64,000 nt of DNA from Paraburkholderia acidisoli (GCF_009789675.1 NZ_CP046913.1:1054001-1118000), one strand, 5' to 3'; counted from the first letter of the stretch, positions 20,375 through 28,021 are shown. A program made the numbers and translations. The notes: generated by a model from the sequence alone, not told the origin.

Positions 20375-21198
20375 GCGGCCTCCTTGAGCAGATCATTCAG
20401 ATCATTTGCGGTTTGCTGCGTCAAAAATACGCCGATCCCGGCTTCATCGAAGTTTTGCGCGCAAGTCAGTGCGGCATTCTGGCCTGCTGCGTCGTTATCA
20501 ACCGCGACGTACAGCGTTTCCAAGCCGAACAGAGGGGGCAGTGCAGCGAGATTGCCTGCATCGATGCAGGCCCAAACCGGGGAATGAGCCCACGCCAGGC
20601 TGAGCGCGGTTTCAATACCTTCGGCGATGCCGAGTCCGTTCGTAACTGCGTCATCGGGCCACAAGCGGATCACGCCGCCTTTTTTGCGATGCCCCCCCAG
20701 CAACATGCGAGGAGCGTCAATGGCCGCTTTGTGGCCGTTCGATTGAATCCACGTGCGATGCAAGCTCAGCGCGCTGCCAGTCAGAGCGTCCGTGACGAGC
20801 GCAATCATACAAGGGCCGATGTGACCGCTGGGGTGCTTCAACGACGGGTGCCAGCGCAAATCGCCATCGTTCGGAGGAATGCGGCAGCGACGAGCCGTCA
20901 AATATGCGCTCGCTTCGCCCGAAAGCGGCTCACACTTCGCCCAGAGCGCTTGGCCGTATTCAGAGAGATACTCGTGCTTCGTCGGCGCATTCGGTTTCGC
21001 ACGCGGTTGGGAATTCAACATCGGGCGAGAACCGAAGCCCGGATGGAAGTGCTCCGTGTAAGCGCAGCGGAAACAATGGCATACACCGTTGCCGTTTGCT
21101 TCGATCGTAAGGCCCAAATTACGATCACGATCTCCGCGACCGCACGCGGGGCACATGATGCGATGGTTGCCCATTGCGTATTGGTTCCAATCAATCAT
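20371..21198 (-). CDS. DNA primase with zinc finger and Toprim domain
   Basis: 275 residues from ATG 21198 (TAATG overlap with the HTH gene); the longer upstream frame is rejected. A zinc finger is formed by CPAC (16-19) and CHCFRC (C42, C45). The Toprim domain shows the acidic EGIE (193-196) and VDNDAAGQ (DND 234-236). This is the primase arrangement of P4-type elements, here as a separate protein rather than fused to the helicase. It would lay down primers at the element's origin. The stop overlaps the helicase start, so both are translationally coupled. Confidence 0.86.
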   Translation of the reverse strand: MIDWNQYAMGNHRIMCPACGRGDRDRNLGLTIEANGNGVCHCFRCAYTEHFHPGFGSRPMLNSQPRAKPNAPTKHEYLSEYGQALWAKCEPLSGEASAYLTARRCRIPPNDGDLRWHPSLKHPSGHIGPCMIALVTDALTGSALSLHRTWIQSNGHKAAIDAPRMLLGGHRKKGGVIRLWPDDAVTNGLGIAEGIETALSLAWAHSPVWACIDAGNLAALPPLFGLETLYVAVDNDAAGQNAALTCAQNFDEAGIGVFLTQQTANDLNDLLKEAA

Positions 21199-21413
21199 TA
21201 CTGCGCCTTCGCCAAGAGCTCGATCGAATTCACCGGCCACATCAAACGGCCATTCGGAAGCTTGACCGGGCGCAGGCTGTAGTACGTGCCAGTCTGGCAA
21301 TAACGCTTGCGAATCGACTGCGGGCGAAGGGTAAGGTGCGATGCCAGTTCTTCCGTAGAGAGGTACTGGCGAGTCTGATCGATCGCGTGAGAGATATTTG
21401 CTGCTTTTTCCAT
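21198..21413 (-). CDS. Small HTH DNA-binding protein (AlpA/excisionase-like)
   Basis: 70 residues from ATG 21413. The sequence RQYLSTEELASHLTLRPQ followed by SIRKRYCQTG is a winged helix-turn-helix of the MerR/AlpA/excisionase kind, with a beta-wing end (LPNGRLMWPV). It begins the coupled operon HTH-primase-helicase (TAATG and GTGA overlaps). Likely roles are control of excision or of replication genes, or recognition of the decamer array that lies 78 bp upstream of its start. The latter is inference. Confidence 0.7.
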   Translation of the reverse strand: MEKAANISHAIDQTRQYLSTEELASHLTLRPQSIRKRYCQTGTYYSLRPVKLPNGRLMWPVNSIELLAKAQ

Positions 21414-21490
21414 GAGGATTGCGCCGCATCGAACGGCGTTTTGTTGATTCGATGCGAATCCTCGATCCATTGCTGGATTTCTCCGATAGT

Positions 21491-21600
21491 AACGGCCACT
21501 AGCCGCCACTAGCCGCCACTAGCCGCCACTAGCCGCCACTAGCCGCCACTAGCCGCCACTAGCCGCCACTAGCCGCCACTAGCCGCCGCTAGCCGCCGTT
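21491..21600. repeat. Decamer tandem array, 8 perfect plus 3 variant units
   Basis: AGCCGCCACT is repeated without spacing at 21501-21580 (eight identical copies), flanked by variants at 21491 (AACGGCCACT), 21581 and 21591. The period equals one helical turn. The array sits directly upstream of the HTH-primase-helicase operon, as iterons of a replication origin would. On the minus strand the unit TGGCGGCTAG also resembles the stop region (TGGCGGCATAG) of the gene ending at 21623. Confidence 0.95.
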
Positions 21601-21622
21601 GCCGTAGCAGACTCCGGTGGGC

Positions 21623-22432
21623 CTATGCCGCCATTCGCTTACGCAGTGCATTCTTCGTAAAGAACTTGATGCCGGCGTCGACTTGGTATTTGATTCCTTC
21701 TGCGTCGACGTAGCCAAGGAGCGGTGCGGGAGGTTCGCCCATCTCCGCCAGTCGAACGAGTTCCGGCCATACCGACAGGTAGTTCGTCGGATCGGTTGCG
21801 CGACTCACGGCGACCTCGATCACGTGATCAAGCGCATGGCGCCGGTTTCGTAATTGATGTGATTTTGAAGGCGCTAGGGCAGTTTTTTTAGGCGGTGAAA
21901 ACGAGTAGGCGATCCGTGGCTGGTGTTTTGTAAGCCAGTGGTTGAGATCATCCCAGTAGGCTTCTTTACTGCGCCACGAAGGTGAATCACCCGCGGTTTG
22001 CACGAACCTCACGCGCTCTCCCCATGAATAAACGGGAAGCTCCGATCGCTCAGCTGCGTCACATAGCATCTGGACAACAACGGCAAGACGCTCCCCGCTG
22101 CTGGCTAAGAGGCGAGCCGCCTCCGCCAGCGTATAGCGCCCGGCGGCAGTCTTTTCGCTCGCGAAACGCTTCTTGAGAATTTCAAATTTAAAGATTTCGT
22201 CACAGCGTTTTGCGGCCTCCAGTCGATACTGCGGGGCGAGCTCGTTCCAGAGCGTATCCCACGGCCCCATATCTAAACATTCATCGAATCGCAGCTTTAT
22301 CCACGAAGCCAGATCGGACGGCAATTCTGAGGCTGCTTTGTCCAAATGCTGTTGGACGGCAAAAGCAAGACCGAAATCTCCAGGGAGCTTGGGGTCGTCG
22401 TCTTCGATAAGGTTTAAGCGTTCATCTATCAT
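21623..22432 (-). CDS. Hypothetical element protein (269 aa)
   Basis: ATG at 22432 (a start 12 codons upstream is less likely). The product is soluble and acidic at the start (MIDERLNLIEDDDPKLPGDF), rich in helices and Trp, with a C-terminal block LVRLAEMGEPPAPLLGYVD that I have seen in proteins of similar integrative elements in Burkholderiales. No domain of known function is visible. Its position before the decamer array and replication operon suggests a role in replication or its control. Confidence 0.7.
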   Translation of the reverse strand: MIDERLNLIEDDDPKLPGDFGLAFAVQQHLDKAASELPSDLASWIKLRFDECLDMGPWDTLWNELAPQYRLEAAKRCDEIFKFEILKKRFASEKTAAGRYTLAEAARLLASSGERLAVVVQMLCDAAERSELPVYSWGERVRFVQTAGDSPSWRSKEAYWDDLNHWLTKHQPRIAYSFSPPKKTALAPSKSHQLRNRRHALDHVIEVAVSRATDPTNYLSVWPELVRLAEMGEPPAPLLGYVDAEGIKYQVDAGIKFFTKNALRKRMAA

Positions 22433-22536
22433 CGCTATCCTGAAAAGAGCCGATACCAACAACCACAACGATCCAAAGATGCGTCGTGGCTTCTCGCGCT
22501 GCTTTTTGACAGTGGAGGTGTATCGTGTTGCCTATG

Positions 22537-22580
22537 TTGTCCACCTTGTCCACGTTCAAAACGATGGACAAGGTGGACAA
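22537..22580. repeat. 16-bp perfect inverted repeat made of TTGTCCACC units
   Basis: TTGTCCACCTTGTCCA at 22537-22552 and its exact complement at 22565-22580, with a 12-base centre. Each arm contains a direct repeat of TTGTCCA(CC), so there are four copies in a 2+2 palindrome. The nonamer matches 7 of 9 bases of the DnaA box TTATCCACA. It lies about 100 bp upstream of the gene ending at 21623 and may be its operator or an origin element. Confidence 0.85.
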
Positions 22581-22928
22581 GTTGAGCGTCTTGAATCCCG
22601 AGGAGCGCTACACGGCGTTGAAACAAAGCAAGCACACATGCGCTTCCAACTTTGAAGCGCACAACTTGCCTTGATTTTCAACCACTAGCGACGACCTAGT
22701 CTCCAAATCCGCCTTGTTCCAATTTGCTTTGCGACGCAATTTCGCGACCGCGGAGAAATTGTTATCGAAGGGGATTTGTAAGTTTTGGGTGCGCAAACTT
22801 TTGAGCAGGGAACGGGCGTGAAGGTCCGCGTCGAACACGAGACGCTTAAGGACGCAGGCAGCGTAAGAGGCGTAACTTCGCCGTTCGAGCTGACACGGAT
22901 ACTCGTCGGCGAAGATTGAGGTTGGGAT

Positions 22929-23129
22929 TTGATTTGTCCCGCTTGGGATGAATTCCACTGGTACGTCGTGGAAGACCGAAATGCGCGCAAAACGTCCGCT
23001 CGACTCTTCGAGCAAGTCCATGGTTGGAAAACATTCGGCGCGATCATGACGGAATCATATTACGTCGAGAGGCGTGCGCGGAAGTGGATTGCCATTGATC
23101 CCCTTGACGCAGGATCTGCCTTTTGGTGA
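22929..23129 (+). CDS. Possible small protein (66 aa)
   Basis: TTG start at 22929; the product starts ICPAWDEFHWYVVED and ends RKWIAIDPLDAGSAFW, rich in aromatic residues and plausible as a folded small phage-type protein. A short in-frame ORF (22785-22919, ending FELTRILVGED) lies just upstream on the same strand, and a competing 137-residue minus-strand frame covers 22608-23021. I cannot decide firmly which is used. No family is recognised. Confidence 0.35.
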   Translation: MICPAWDEFHWYVVEDRNARKTSARLFEQVHGWKTFGAIMTESYYVERRARKWIAIDPLDAGSAFW

Positions 23130-23200
23130 TTCAGCCTAGCTAAAAGTAGGCGCAGAGGAAGATTATCGAAAATAACCAAAATATTTGAAATTAAACACCA

Positions 23201-23500
23201 CTAATCTAGTTCCATGGAGAATTTGATTAGTGTTGCCCGTTGTTCGGAGCTGAGTTGATGAAATCTCAACAGTAAAGCGGCCTCATCGTCAGCCACCGCG
23301 TAGAAGTAAGTTGCAGGCACGTTTAAGGCAGCTGCAATCCGCTTGATGGTTCCAAAATCTGGGACGTGTTTCCCCCGCTCATACTGATTCATTCTCGCGC
23401 TCGCCGACATCTCGTCGATTCCGGCCAAGACTCCGAGCTTTTCTTGCGAGAGACCATTCCGGATGCGTACCTCTCGAAGTCGCCGCGCCACCACGTCCAT
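23201..23500 (-). CDS. XRE/CI-like HTH repressor
   Basis: 99 residues. Residues 5-65 form a classical HTH_XRE domain (VARRLREVRIRNGLSQEKLGVLAGI ... YERGKHVPDFGTIKRIAAALNVP), followed by a short acidic helix. Such proteins hold satellite or prophage genes silent. Two 15-bp palindromes 21 and 54 bp upstream of the start are the likely operators. It is divergent from the ParB-like gene. Confidence 0.85.
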   Translation of the reverse strand: MDVVARRLREVRIRNGLSQEKLGVLAGIDEMSASARMNQYERGKHVPDFGTIKRIAAALNVPATYFYAVADDEAALLLRFHQLSSEQRATLIKFSMELD

Positions 23501-23520
23501 TCTCAGCCTTCCCTCAAAGG

Positions 23521-23568
23521 CTAAGATATTCTTAGGGTAGCTTTCGCCTTACACTAAGAGTTCCTTAG
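23521..23568. promoter_or_regulatory. Paired repressor operators
   Basis: CTAAGATATTCTTAG (23521-23535, perfect palindrome) and CTAAGAGTTCCTTAG (23554-23568, one mismatch). The centres are 33 bp apart, about three helical turns. They lie between the divergent repressor and ParB-like genes and are the obvious targets of the XRE repressor. Confidence 0.72.
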
Positions 23569-23717
23569 TTTTTGCCGCGTTGGCAATTGCTGCCTCGAAA
23601 TTCGAATCAAGGTTGCGAGCTAGCTCGGTTGGCTCGATGTAGTTTGGGACGGAATAGGTTAGGTCGGCCTGATCGGATGGCAGGTATGGGGAAATCTACA
23701 ATCAACGGAGAGAATGG

Positions 23718-24455
23718 ATGGCCAAACCAAACGTGAAAGAACTTGAGGCAGGGCTGACACAGCATCGCTCGCCAAAGGTAATGGAGGAACTGATCGCTTC
23801 CACGGTATTGGGTCGATTTGCGGAGCAGCTATCAGCTCCGAACCAGTTGTTGCCACTCAACCGAATCAGGGATTCTCCGTATTTGCGACATGTCATTGAC
23901 GAGACTCACGTTGATGCACTCGCAGAAAGTTTCGCCACTATTGGAATCCTTGATCCGATTATCGTTCGTGAAGTGGAAGGCGACTACTTTGAGCTAATCG
24001 CGGGCCACTACAGAGTCAGAGCGGCAGCTAAGATCGGTTGGGAAAGCATTGTCGCGCGCGTTCGTACGCTAGATAATCGAGAAGCCGCACGAATGGTGGT
24101 CACGAGTAACACACAGCGACGTTACATCACCGATTTTGAGCGCTTCCATCTCTTACCACTCGCGCTTCGTGAAAATTGTGCGTATCGGTCAAAGATAGAA
24201 CTGGCACATCTTCTCGGGTGTAATCATATATCTGCTTTTTATATAGATGCATACTCTGAGCTCCCCTCGGCGGCGATAAAGATTTTGGAGGCGAAGCCAG
24301 ATTTAATCGACGCACCTACTGCAATTGCGCTGAAAAGATTTGTACGGAAACATCCCGATCTGGTTGTCCAAGTCATTCAATTGATCGCGGACGAAGCATT
24401 GGGGCAGGACGCAGCAGAAGAGTGGGTCAAGAATGCATTGAATTCCTCTGTCTAA
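23718..24455 (+). CDS. ParB/RepB N-terminal domain protein
   Basis: 245 residues. Residues 45-115 are a ParB/sulfiredoxin-like domain: LNRIRDSP, LAESFATIGILDPIIVR and the box AGHYRVRAAAKIGW, corresponding to GxRRxxA of CTPase ParB. A helical region and a HTH-like segment (SKIELAHLLGCNHISAFYIDAY) follow. There is no ParA partner, as with many phage or island ParB-like proteins, which act as nucleases, DNA-binding regulators or copy-stability factors. Its divergent placement from the repressor suggests it is expressed when repression is lifted. Confidence 0.78.
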   Translation: MAKPNVKELEAGLTQHRSPKVMEELIASTVLGRFAEQLSAPNQLLPLNRIRDSPYLRHVIDETHVDALAESFATIGILDPIIVREVEGDYFELIAGHYRVRAAAKIGWESIVARVRTLDNREAARMVVTSNTQRRYITDFERFHLLPLALRENCAYRSKIELAHLLGCNHISAFYIDAYSELPSAAIKILEAKPDLIDAPTAIALKRFVRKHPDLVVQVIQLIADEALGQDAAEEWVKNALNSSV

Positions 24456-24869
24456 GGAGCTATGCTGATTTTTCATCTATCAATCAGTAGTTAGGCGACG
24501 GAAAGTGATATTTATATCGAGTCAGTGATTCTTTTTTCTGACTCGATAAATTAAAAGAATTTATATCAAATTTACCGAATTTGAGTAATCAACGCATATA
24601 AACGTAAGAGTGTTCGTTTTAAACTATCTATGCTTTCCGTTGCATAGCGATAATTCGAAAAATTGCCTTGCGTCAGTAAATTTCAGGGTTATATTTTGTG
24701 ACGTGGAGACGTAAAGTCAAAAAAAGGGGTAATCTTTGAATTGAGAGTCTACGTAAGAAGGAGCTATTTTATTTCAACAGGAGGCTCGGCTTTCCCGGGA
24801 GCTGCGAGTTGGTTTGCTTGAAATGATCAATCAAGCTTCGTGTGGCCGCTCCCCCAGTCGAATTAAATT
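24456..24869. other. AT-rich intergenic region of the element
   Basis: About 410 bases with very low G+C, runs of A and T and no open frame with start signals. The region separates the ParB-like gene from the convergent membrane protein. An inverted repeat around 24519-24549 (TCGAGTCAG and CTGACTCGA, with TATAAAT-like flanks) forms a 9-bp stem over a 13-base loop and may terminate the ParB transcript. Confidence 0.5.
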
Positions 24870-25769
24870 TTACGCTTCCCTACAAGACGCGGCCTCGTCA
24901 GCCGTAAATTCAATTTCATGTATTTTGAGAAGGCCACTTGCTATTGCTGGTTCGAAGCTTTCAAGCAGGCGCGTAAAGCCGCTGGAAGTTCGAGTTTCCT
25001 CGCCTGGAAGCTTCATCAACACGAGATCGAGATGTGCCTCGACACGTTTGACAGTTCGATAATAATTAATTTTTGAAAGCATCACATATAAGCGATCTCG
25101 AAATGATGGCGGCGTAAACGTTCCCGGCCGAATTTCTACAAATGTTTCGTGTTCAGATAATTTAATGTAAGCATCAAATACAGGTTGCATGCTGGATATC
25201 GGATCAATGCCATGAAAGTGAGAAACCAGCTTTGCTTCAACGATAACATTTGAAGGATTTAACAAGCGCTGCTGCAAATATTTTGTGAATGCCAACTCTT
25301 CTGCTTTCTTCCAATTCGTCGTTACCCTGAGTGGAACATTTGGCGTAACAGTACTTGCCGCGTCCGCCGACTGTTTCTCTTGAACGTCCCTCTCACTTGC
25401 CTTCTGAACACTTGGCGTGGCGTGGTAATCACCATACACGTTTGTATGGCTCTGGTTCTGTGACTGTGTGTTTGAAATTGTGATGAGTTGCGAAAGAAGG
25501 TGGTTGTTTTGTTTTTCTAATTTCTCAACCTCTTTTTCCTTCTTTTTGACCTCCCGTGAGATTGAGATTACTTTTCCTACAGAGAAATTATCAAACGACT
25601 CGGCCAAGACAAGGATAAGCAATAAACAGAGTAAAGTAATGAGCCCGCTGCTGATTTCGCCTCTAGGTTCAATGGCGATGTAGCGGTAGGTAATCATTGA
25701 GACGAGTAAAATGCAGAATGCCGCAATAAGAATTCGAACAAACCAGTTTGGTTTTTTTTGTTCTTCCAT
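24870..25769 (-). CDS. Membrane-anchored protein with possible PD-(D/E)XK-like domain
   Basis: 299 residues, strongly AT-rich for this genome. Two membrane helices (about 11-32 and 40-57) are followed by a Lys/Glu coiled coil (72-95), a Gln/Asn/Ser linker (100-145) and a soluble domain (150-299). In that domain a helix with EE (158-159), the strand pair VFDAYIKLSEHETFVEIR (D199, E212, R214), a long helix and a strand (AHLDLVLM) follow the order of the restriction-endonuclease fold, with Arg in place of the catalytic Lys. No close family is recognised. Cargo position and composition suggest a defence or sensing function; this is inference. Confidence 0.6.
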   Translation of the reverse strand: MEEQKKPNWFVRILIAAFCILLVSMITYRYIAIEPRGEISSGLITLLCLLLILVLAESFDNFSVGKVISISREVKKKEKEVEKLEKQNNHLLSQLITISNTQSQNQSHTNVYGDYHATPSVQKASERDVQEKQSADAASTVTPNVPLRVTTNWKKAEELAFTKYLQQRLLNPSNVIVEAKLVSHFHGIDPISSMQPVFDAYIKLSEHETFVEIRPGTFTPPSFRDRLYVMLSKINYYRTVKRVEAHLDLVLMKLPGEETRTSSGFTRLLESFEPAIASGLLKIHEIEFTADEAASCREA

Positions 25770-26138
25770 TACCTAGATCCCCGTTTTTAATAGTCACAAA
25801 GGCTTTTACGTCACTTTGCACGCTTAATCGACAGCATCAAAGTGCAGGGCATGATACTACACGCCACTTGGCTTTACTCTCGGGGCGAATGGCGCGAAAT
25901 CGCATAATGCAAACGAAGCCTAATCCCGTACGATTTGGCTATCGGCGTCAAGTGTCTCAAAACTGGATGCGCGCGGTTTCATACAACCTGCAGCGATACA
26001 TCAACGAGCATTTCGGCGGACCGCCTTAGCGCGACCCCGAGCGGTCCTCGCCCTAAACCGTGCCAAGGACCGCTCCCTGACGAGGGACATCCAGCTCTAA
26101 TCGAGAATCTTCAAACCCTGAAGCCGGCTCAGATCTTC
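25770..26138. other. Junction region before the ars operon, with a possible 46-aa ORF
   Basis: About 370 bases marking a jump from AT-rich to GC-rich sequence. A plus-strand frame at 25889-26029 starts MARNRIMQTKPNPVRFGYRR and ends NEHFGGPP; it has no good ribosome-binding site and is left uncertain. No other gene is seen. The composition jump suggests the ars operon was inserted as a unit. Confidence 0.4.
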
Positions 26139-26175
26139 TTGCGTTTCCCCTATGTTTCGAATATATTGGAAATAT
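26139..26175 (+). promoter_or_regulatory. arsR promoter and operator overlapping the start codon
   Basis: TTGCGT (26139-26144), 17-bp spacer and TATATT (26162-26167). The dyad ATGTTTC (26152-26158) and GAAATAT (26169-26175) covers the -10 box and the first bases of arsR, and is the likely ArsR operator. Expected transcription start is at or within a few bases of the ATG at 26174. Confidence 0.6.
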
Positions 26176-26497
26176 GGAAGAAAAAGACATCATTCGTGCC
26201 TTGGCGGCGCTCGCCCACGATCTGCGCCTGCGTGTGTTCCGCATGCTGGTTGTCGCTGGGCCAGACGGTCTGACACCCGGCACCATGGCGGCGGAGCTTG
26301 ACGTGCCCAATGCGACGCTCTCCTTTCATCTGAAGGAGTTGATGAACGCTGGGCTGGTCACGCAGAAGCGCGACGGCCGAAGCCTGATCTATCGGGCGGC
26401 GTACGACCAGATGAATGCAGTCCTCGGATTCCTGACCGAGAACTGCTGTCAGGGGCAGACCTGTTTTCCACCGGGCACCGATTCGTGCCAATGCTGA
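26174..26497 (+). CDS. arsR: Arsenic-responsive repressor ArsR
   Basis: 107 residues of the SmtB/ArsR family: ALAALAHDLRLRVFRMLVV, the recognition helix PNATLSFHLKELMNAGLV and wing RDGRSLIYRAAY. The classical sensor ELCVCDLC of plasmid R773 ArsR is absent in the recognition helix region (AAELDVPNA). Instead C91, C92 and C97 plus a terminal DSCQC lie in the C-terminal helix, as in the ArsR of Acidithiobacillus ferrooxidans. As(III) binding there should release the operator. It is the first gene of an eight-gene operon. Confidence 0.92.
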   Translation: MEEKDIIRALAALAHDLRLRVFRMLVVAGPDGLTPGTMAAELDVPNATLSFHLKELMNAGLVTQKRDGRSLIYRAAYDQMNAVLGFLTENCCQGQTCFPPGTDSCQC

Positions 26498-26509
26498 CGG
26501 AGAAGAGCC

Positions 26510-26989
26510 ATGAAGCGGTTTCACGTTCATGTCCACGTCGACGACATCGCGGCCAGTGTCGCGTTCTATTCAAAGCTGTTCAGCGCAGAGCCTGCGCGCA
26601 TCGAGCCGGACTACGCGAAATGGATGCTGGAAGATCCGCGCGTGAACTTTGCGATCTCGACCCGTGGCTCGCAGCCTGGCGTTGATCATCTGGGCTTTCA
26701 GGTGGACGACGCAGCCGAGCTGGCTGAACTCGCGCAGCGTGCACAGGAAGCGGACATGGCACTGCTCGACAAAGGCAAAACCACCTGTTGCTACTCGCAT
26801 AGTGACAAGCACTGGATTGTTGATCCGCAGGGGATCGCGTGGGAGCACTTTCACACACTCGAGCGCGCATCGATTTACGGCGAAAGCCGTCCGCTCAACG
26901 CTTCGCAGTCCGAAGCGCAAGCCTGCTGTACGCCTCATGGCAAAACTGAGGACATTCCCGTCAAACCGGCCGGTAAGGCCTGTTGCTGA
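26510..26989 (+). CDS. arsI: ArsI/CadI family C-As lyase (glyoxalase fold)
   Basis: 159 residues. Vicinal oxygen chelate fold: H5 in KRFHVHV, H60 in GVDHLGF and E112 in IAWEHF are the probable Fe(II) ligands, and the ArsI-specific pair TTCCYSHSDK (C93, C94, K100) would bind trivalent methylarsenite. ArsI cleaves the carbon-arsenic bond of methylarsenite and trivalent aromatic arsenicals. The C terminus adds two more Cys pairs (ACC, KACC), possible arsenic scavengers. 12 bp after arsR and 9 bp before arsC1. Confidence 0.88.
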   Translation: MKRFHVHVHVDDIAASVAFYSKLFSAEPARIEPDYAKWMLEDPRVNFAISTRGSQPGVDHLGFQVDDAAELAELAQRAQEADMALLDKGKTTCCYSHSDKHWIVDPQGIAWEHFHTLERASIYGESRPLNASQSEAQACCTPHGKTEDIPVKPAGKACC

Positions 26990-26998
26990 GAGACCTTC

Positions 26999-27493
26999 AT
27001 GACCGACAATATCTATAACGTCCTGTTTATCTGCACGGGCAATTCCGCCCGCTCGATCCTCGCCGAAGGGCTGATGAACCATTACGGGGCCGGCCGATTC
27101 AAGGCCTACTCAGCAGGTAGCCATCCCGCAGGACAGGTCAATCCGTTTGCACTACAGGCGCTTCAGAAGATCGGTATTGAAGCAGACGGGTTCCGTAGCA
27201 AGAACTGGGATGAATTCTCCCGCGATGGCTCGCCCGAACTGGATTTCGTGTTCACTGTCTGCGACAAGGCAGCAGGCGAGGTGTGTCCGATCTGGCCGGG
27301 CCAGCCGGTAACGGCTCACTGGGGTGTCGCCGATCCCGCGGCGGTAGAGGGCACCGACGAGCAAAAGCAGCAGGCGATCCGGGATGCCGCCGTCACGCTC
27401 AAACGCCGTATCGAGCTGTTTCTCTCGCTGCCTCTTGCCAAGCTCGACGCCGTGGCCCTGAACAAGGCGGTCAGCGACATTGGCAAGCACTAG
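26999..27493 (+). CDS. arsC: Arsenate reductase, LMW-phosphatase type (copy 1)
   Basis: 164 residues. P-loop CTGNSARS (C13-x5-R) at the N terminus, and the later FVFTVCDKAAGEVCPIWPG block with two Cys typical of the thioredoxin-linked or mycothiol/glutathione-linked LMW-PTP arsenate reductases. It reduces As(V) to As(III) in the cytosol for export by the Acr3 pump. The partner thiol system cannot be told from sequence. Its nearest relative is the next gene, suggesting tandem duplication. Confidence 0.9.
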   Translation: MTDNIYNVLFICTGNSARSILAEGLMNHYGAGRFKAYSAGSHPAGQVNPFALQALQKIGIEADGFRSKNWDEFSRDGSPELDFVFTVCDKAAGEVCPIWPGQPVTAHWGVADPAAVEGTDEQKQQAIRDAAVTLKRRIELFLSLPLAKLDAVALNKAVSDIGKH

Positions 27494-27504
27494 GAACGGA
27501 TGCC

Positions 27505-27999
27505 ATGACCACGAACGTACTCATTCTGTGCACCCACAATTCCGCGCGCAGCGTTCTTTCCGAAGGCATGCTGAATCACTGGGCAAAGAGGCTCGGCAAG
27601 GACGTGCGTGCATATAGTGCCGGCAGCGCACCGAGCGGCCGCATTAATCCGTTTGCGCTCGAAGCATTGACGAACGCAGGCGTCGAGACTAAGGGCTATC
27701 GCAGCAAGAGCTGGGACGAATTTTCGAAGGACAGCGCACCGCAGATGCGGATCGTCATTACTGTGTGCGACAGCGCAGCGGCGGAGCAGTGCCCGTTCTG
27801 GCCCGGTAGCCCTGTCAAGATTCACTGGGGCTACGCCGATCCGTCGAACGCGCAAGGCGGAGACGAAGGCAAACGGCAGGCGTTCGAACTCGCCCGACAG
27901 GCCATCGGTTACCGGATGCTGCAACTGCTCTTGCTCCCCTTGGAGCGTCTGAATAACGCCGAGCTTCAGCAGGCGCTCGACGGCATCCTGCAAAGTTGA
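27505..27999 (+). CDS. arsC: Arsenate reductase, LMW-phosphatase type (copy 2)
   Basis: 164 residues from ATG 27505 (AGGAAC upstream); longer upstream frames overlap copy 1 and are rejected. P-loop CTHNSARS and IVITVCDSAAAEQCPFWPG parallel copy 1 throughout, with about half the positions identical by eye, so the duplication is old and both copies are maintained. Function as copy 1, possibly with a different reductant or induction level. Confidence 0.9.
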   Translation: MTTNVLILCTHNSARSVLSEGMLNHWAKRLGKDVRAYSAGSAPSGRINPFALEALTNAGVETKGYRSKSWDEFSKDSAPQMRIVITVCDSAAAEQCPFWPGSPVKIHWGYADPSNAQGGDEGKRQAFELARQAIGYRMLQLLLLPLERLNNAELQQALDGILQS

Positions 28000-28021
28000 C
28001 TCCCTTTCCATCGAGTTCATT

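Noticed and set aside
21491..21600. CRISPR-like repeat
   Set aside because: Units are only 10 bp, contiguous and without spacers, and no cas genes are present.
22173..22655. Plus-strand frame of 160 residues over the palindrome at 22537
   Set aside because: Mostly antisense to the 269-aa element gene and no start signals; its end part merely translates the inverted repeat.
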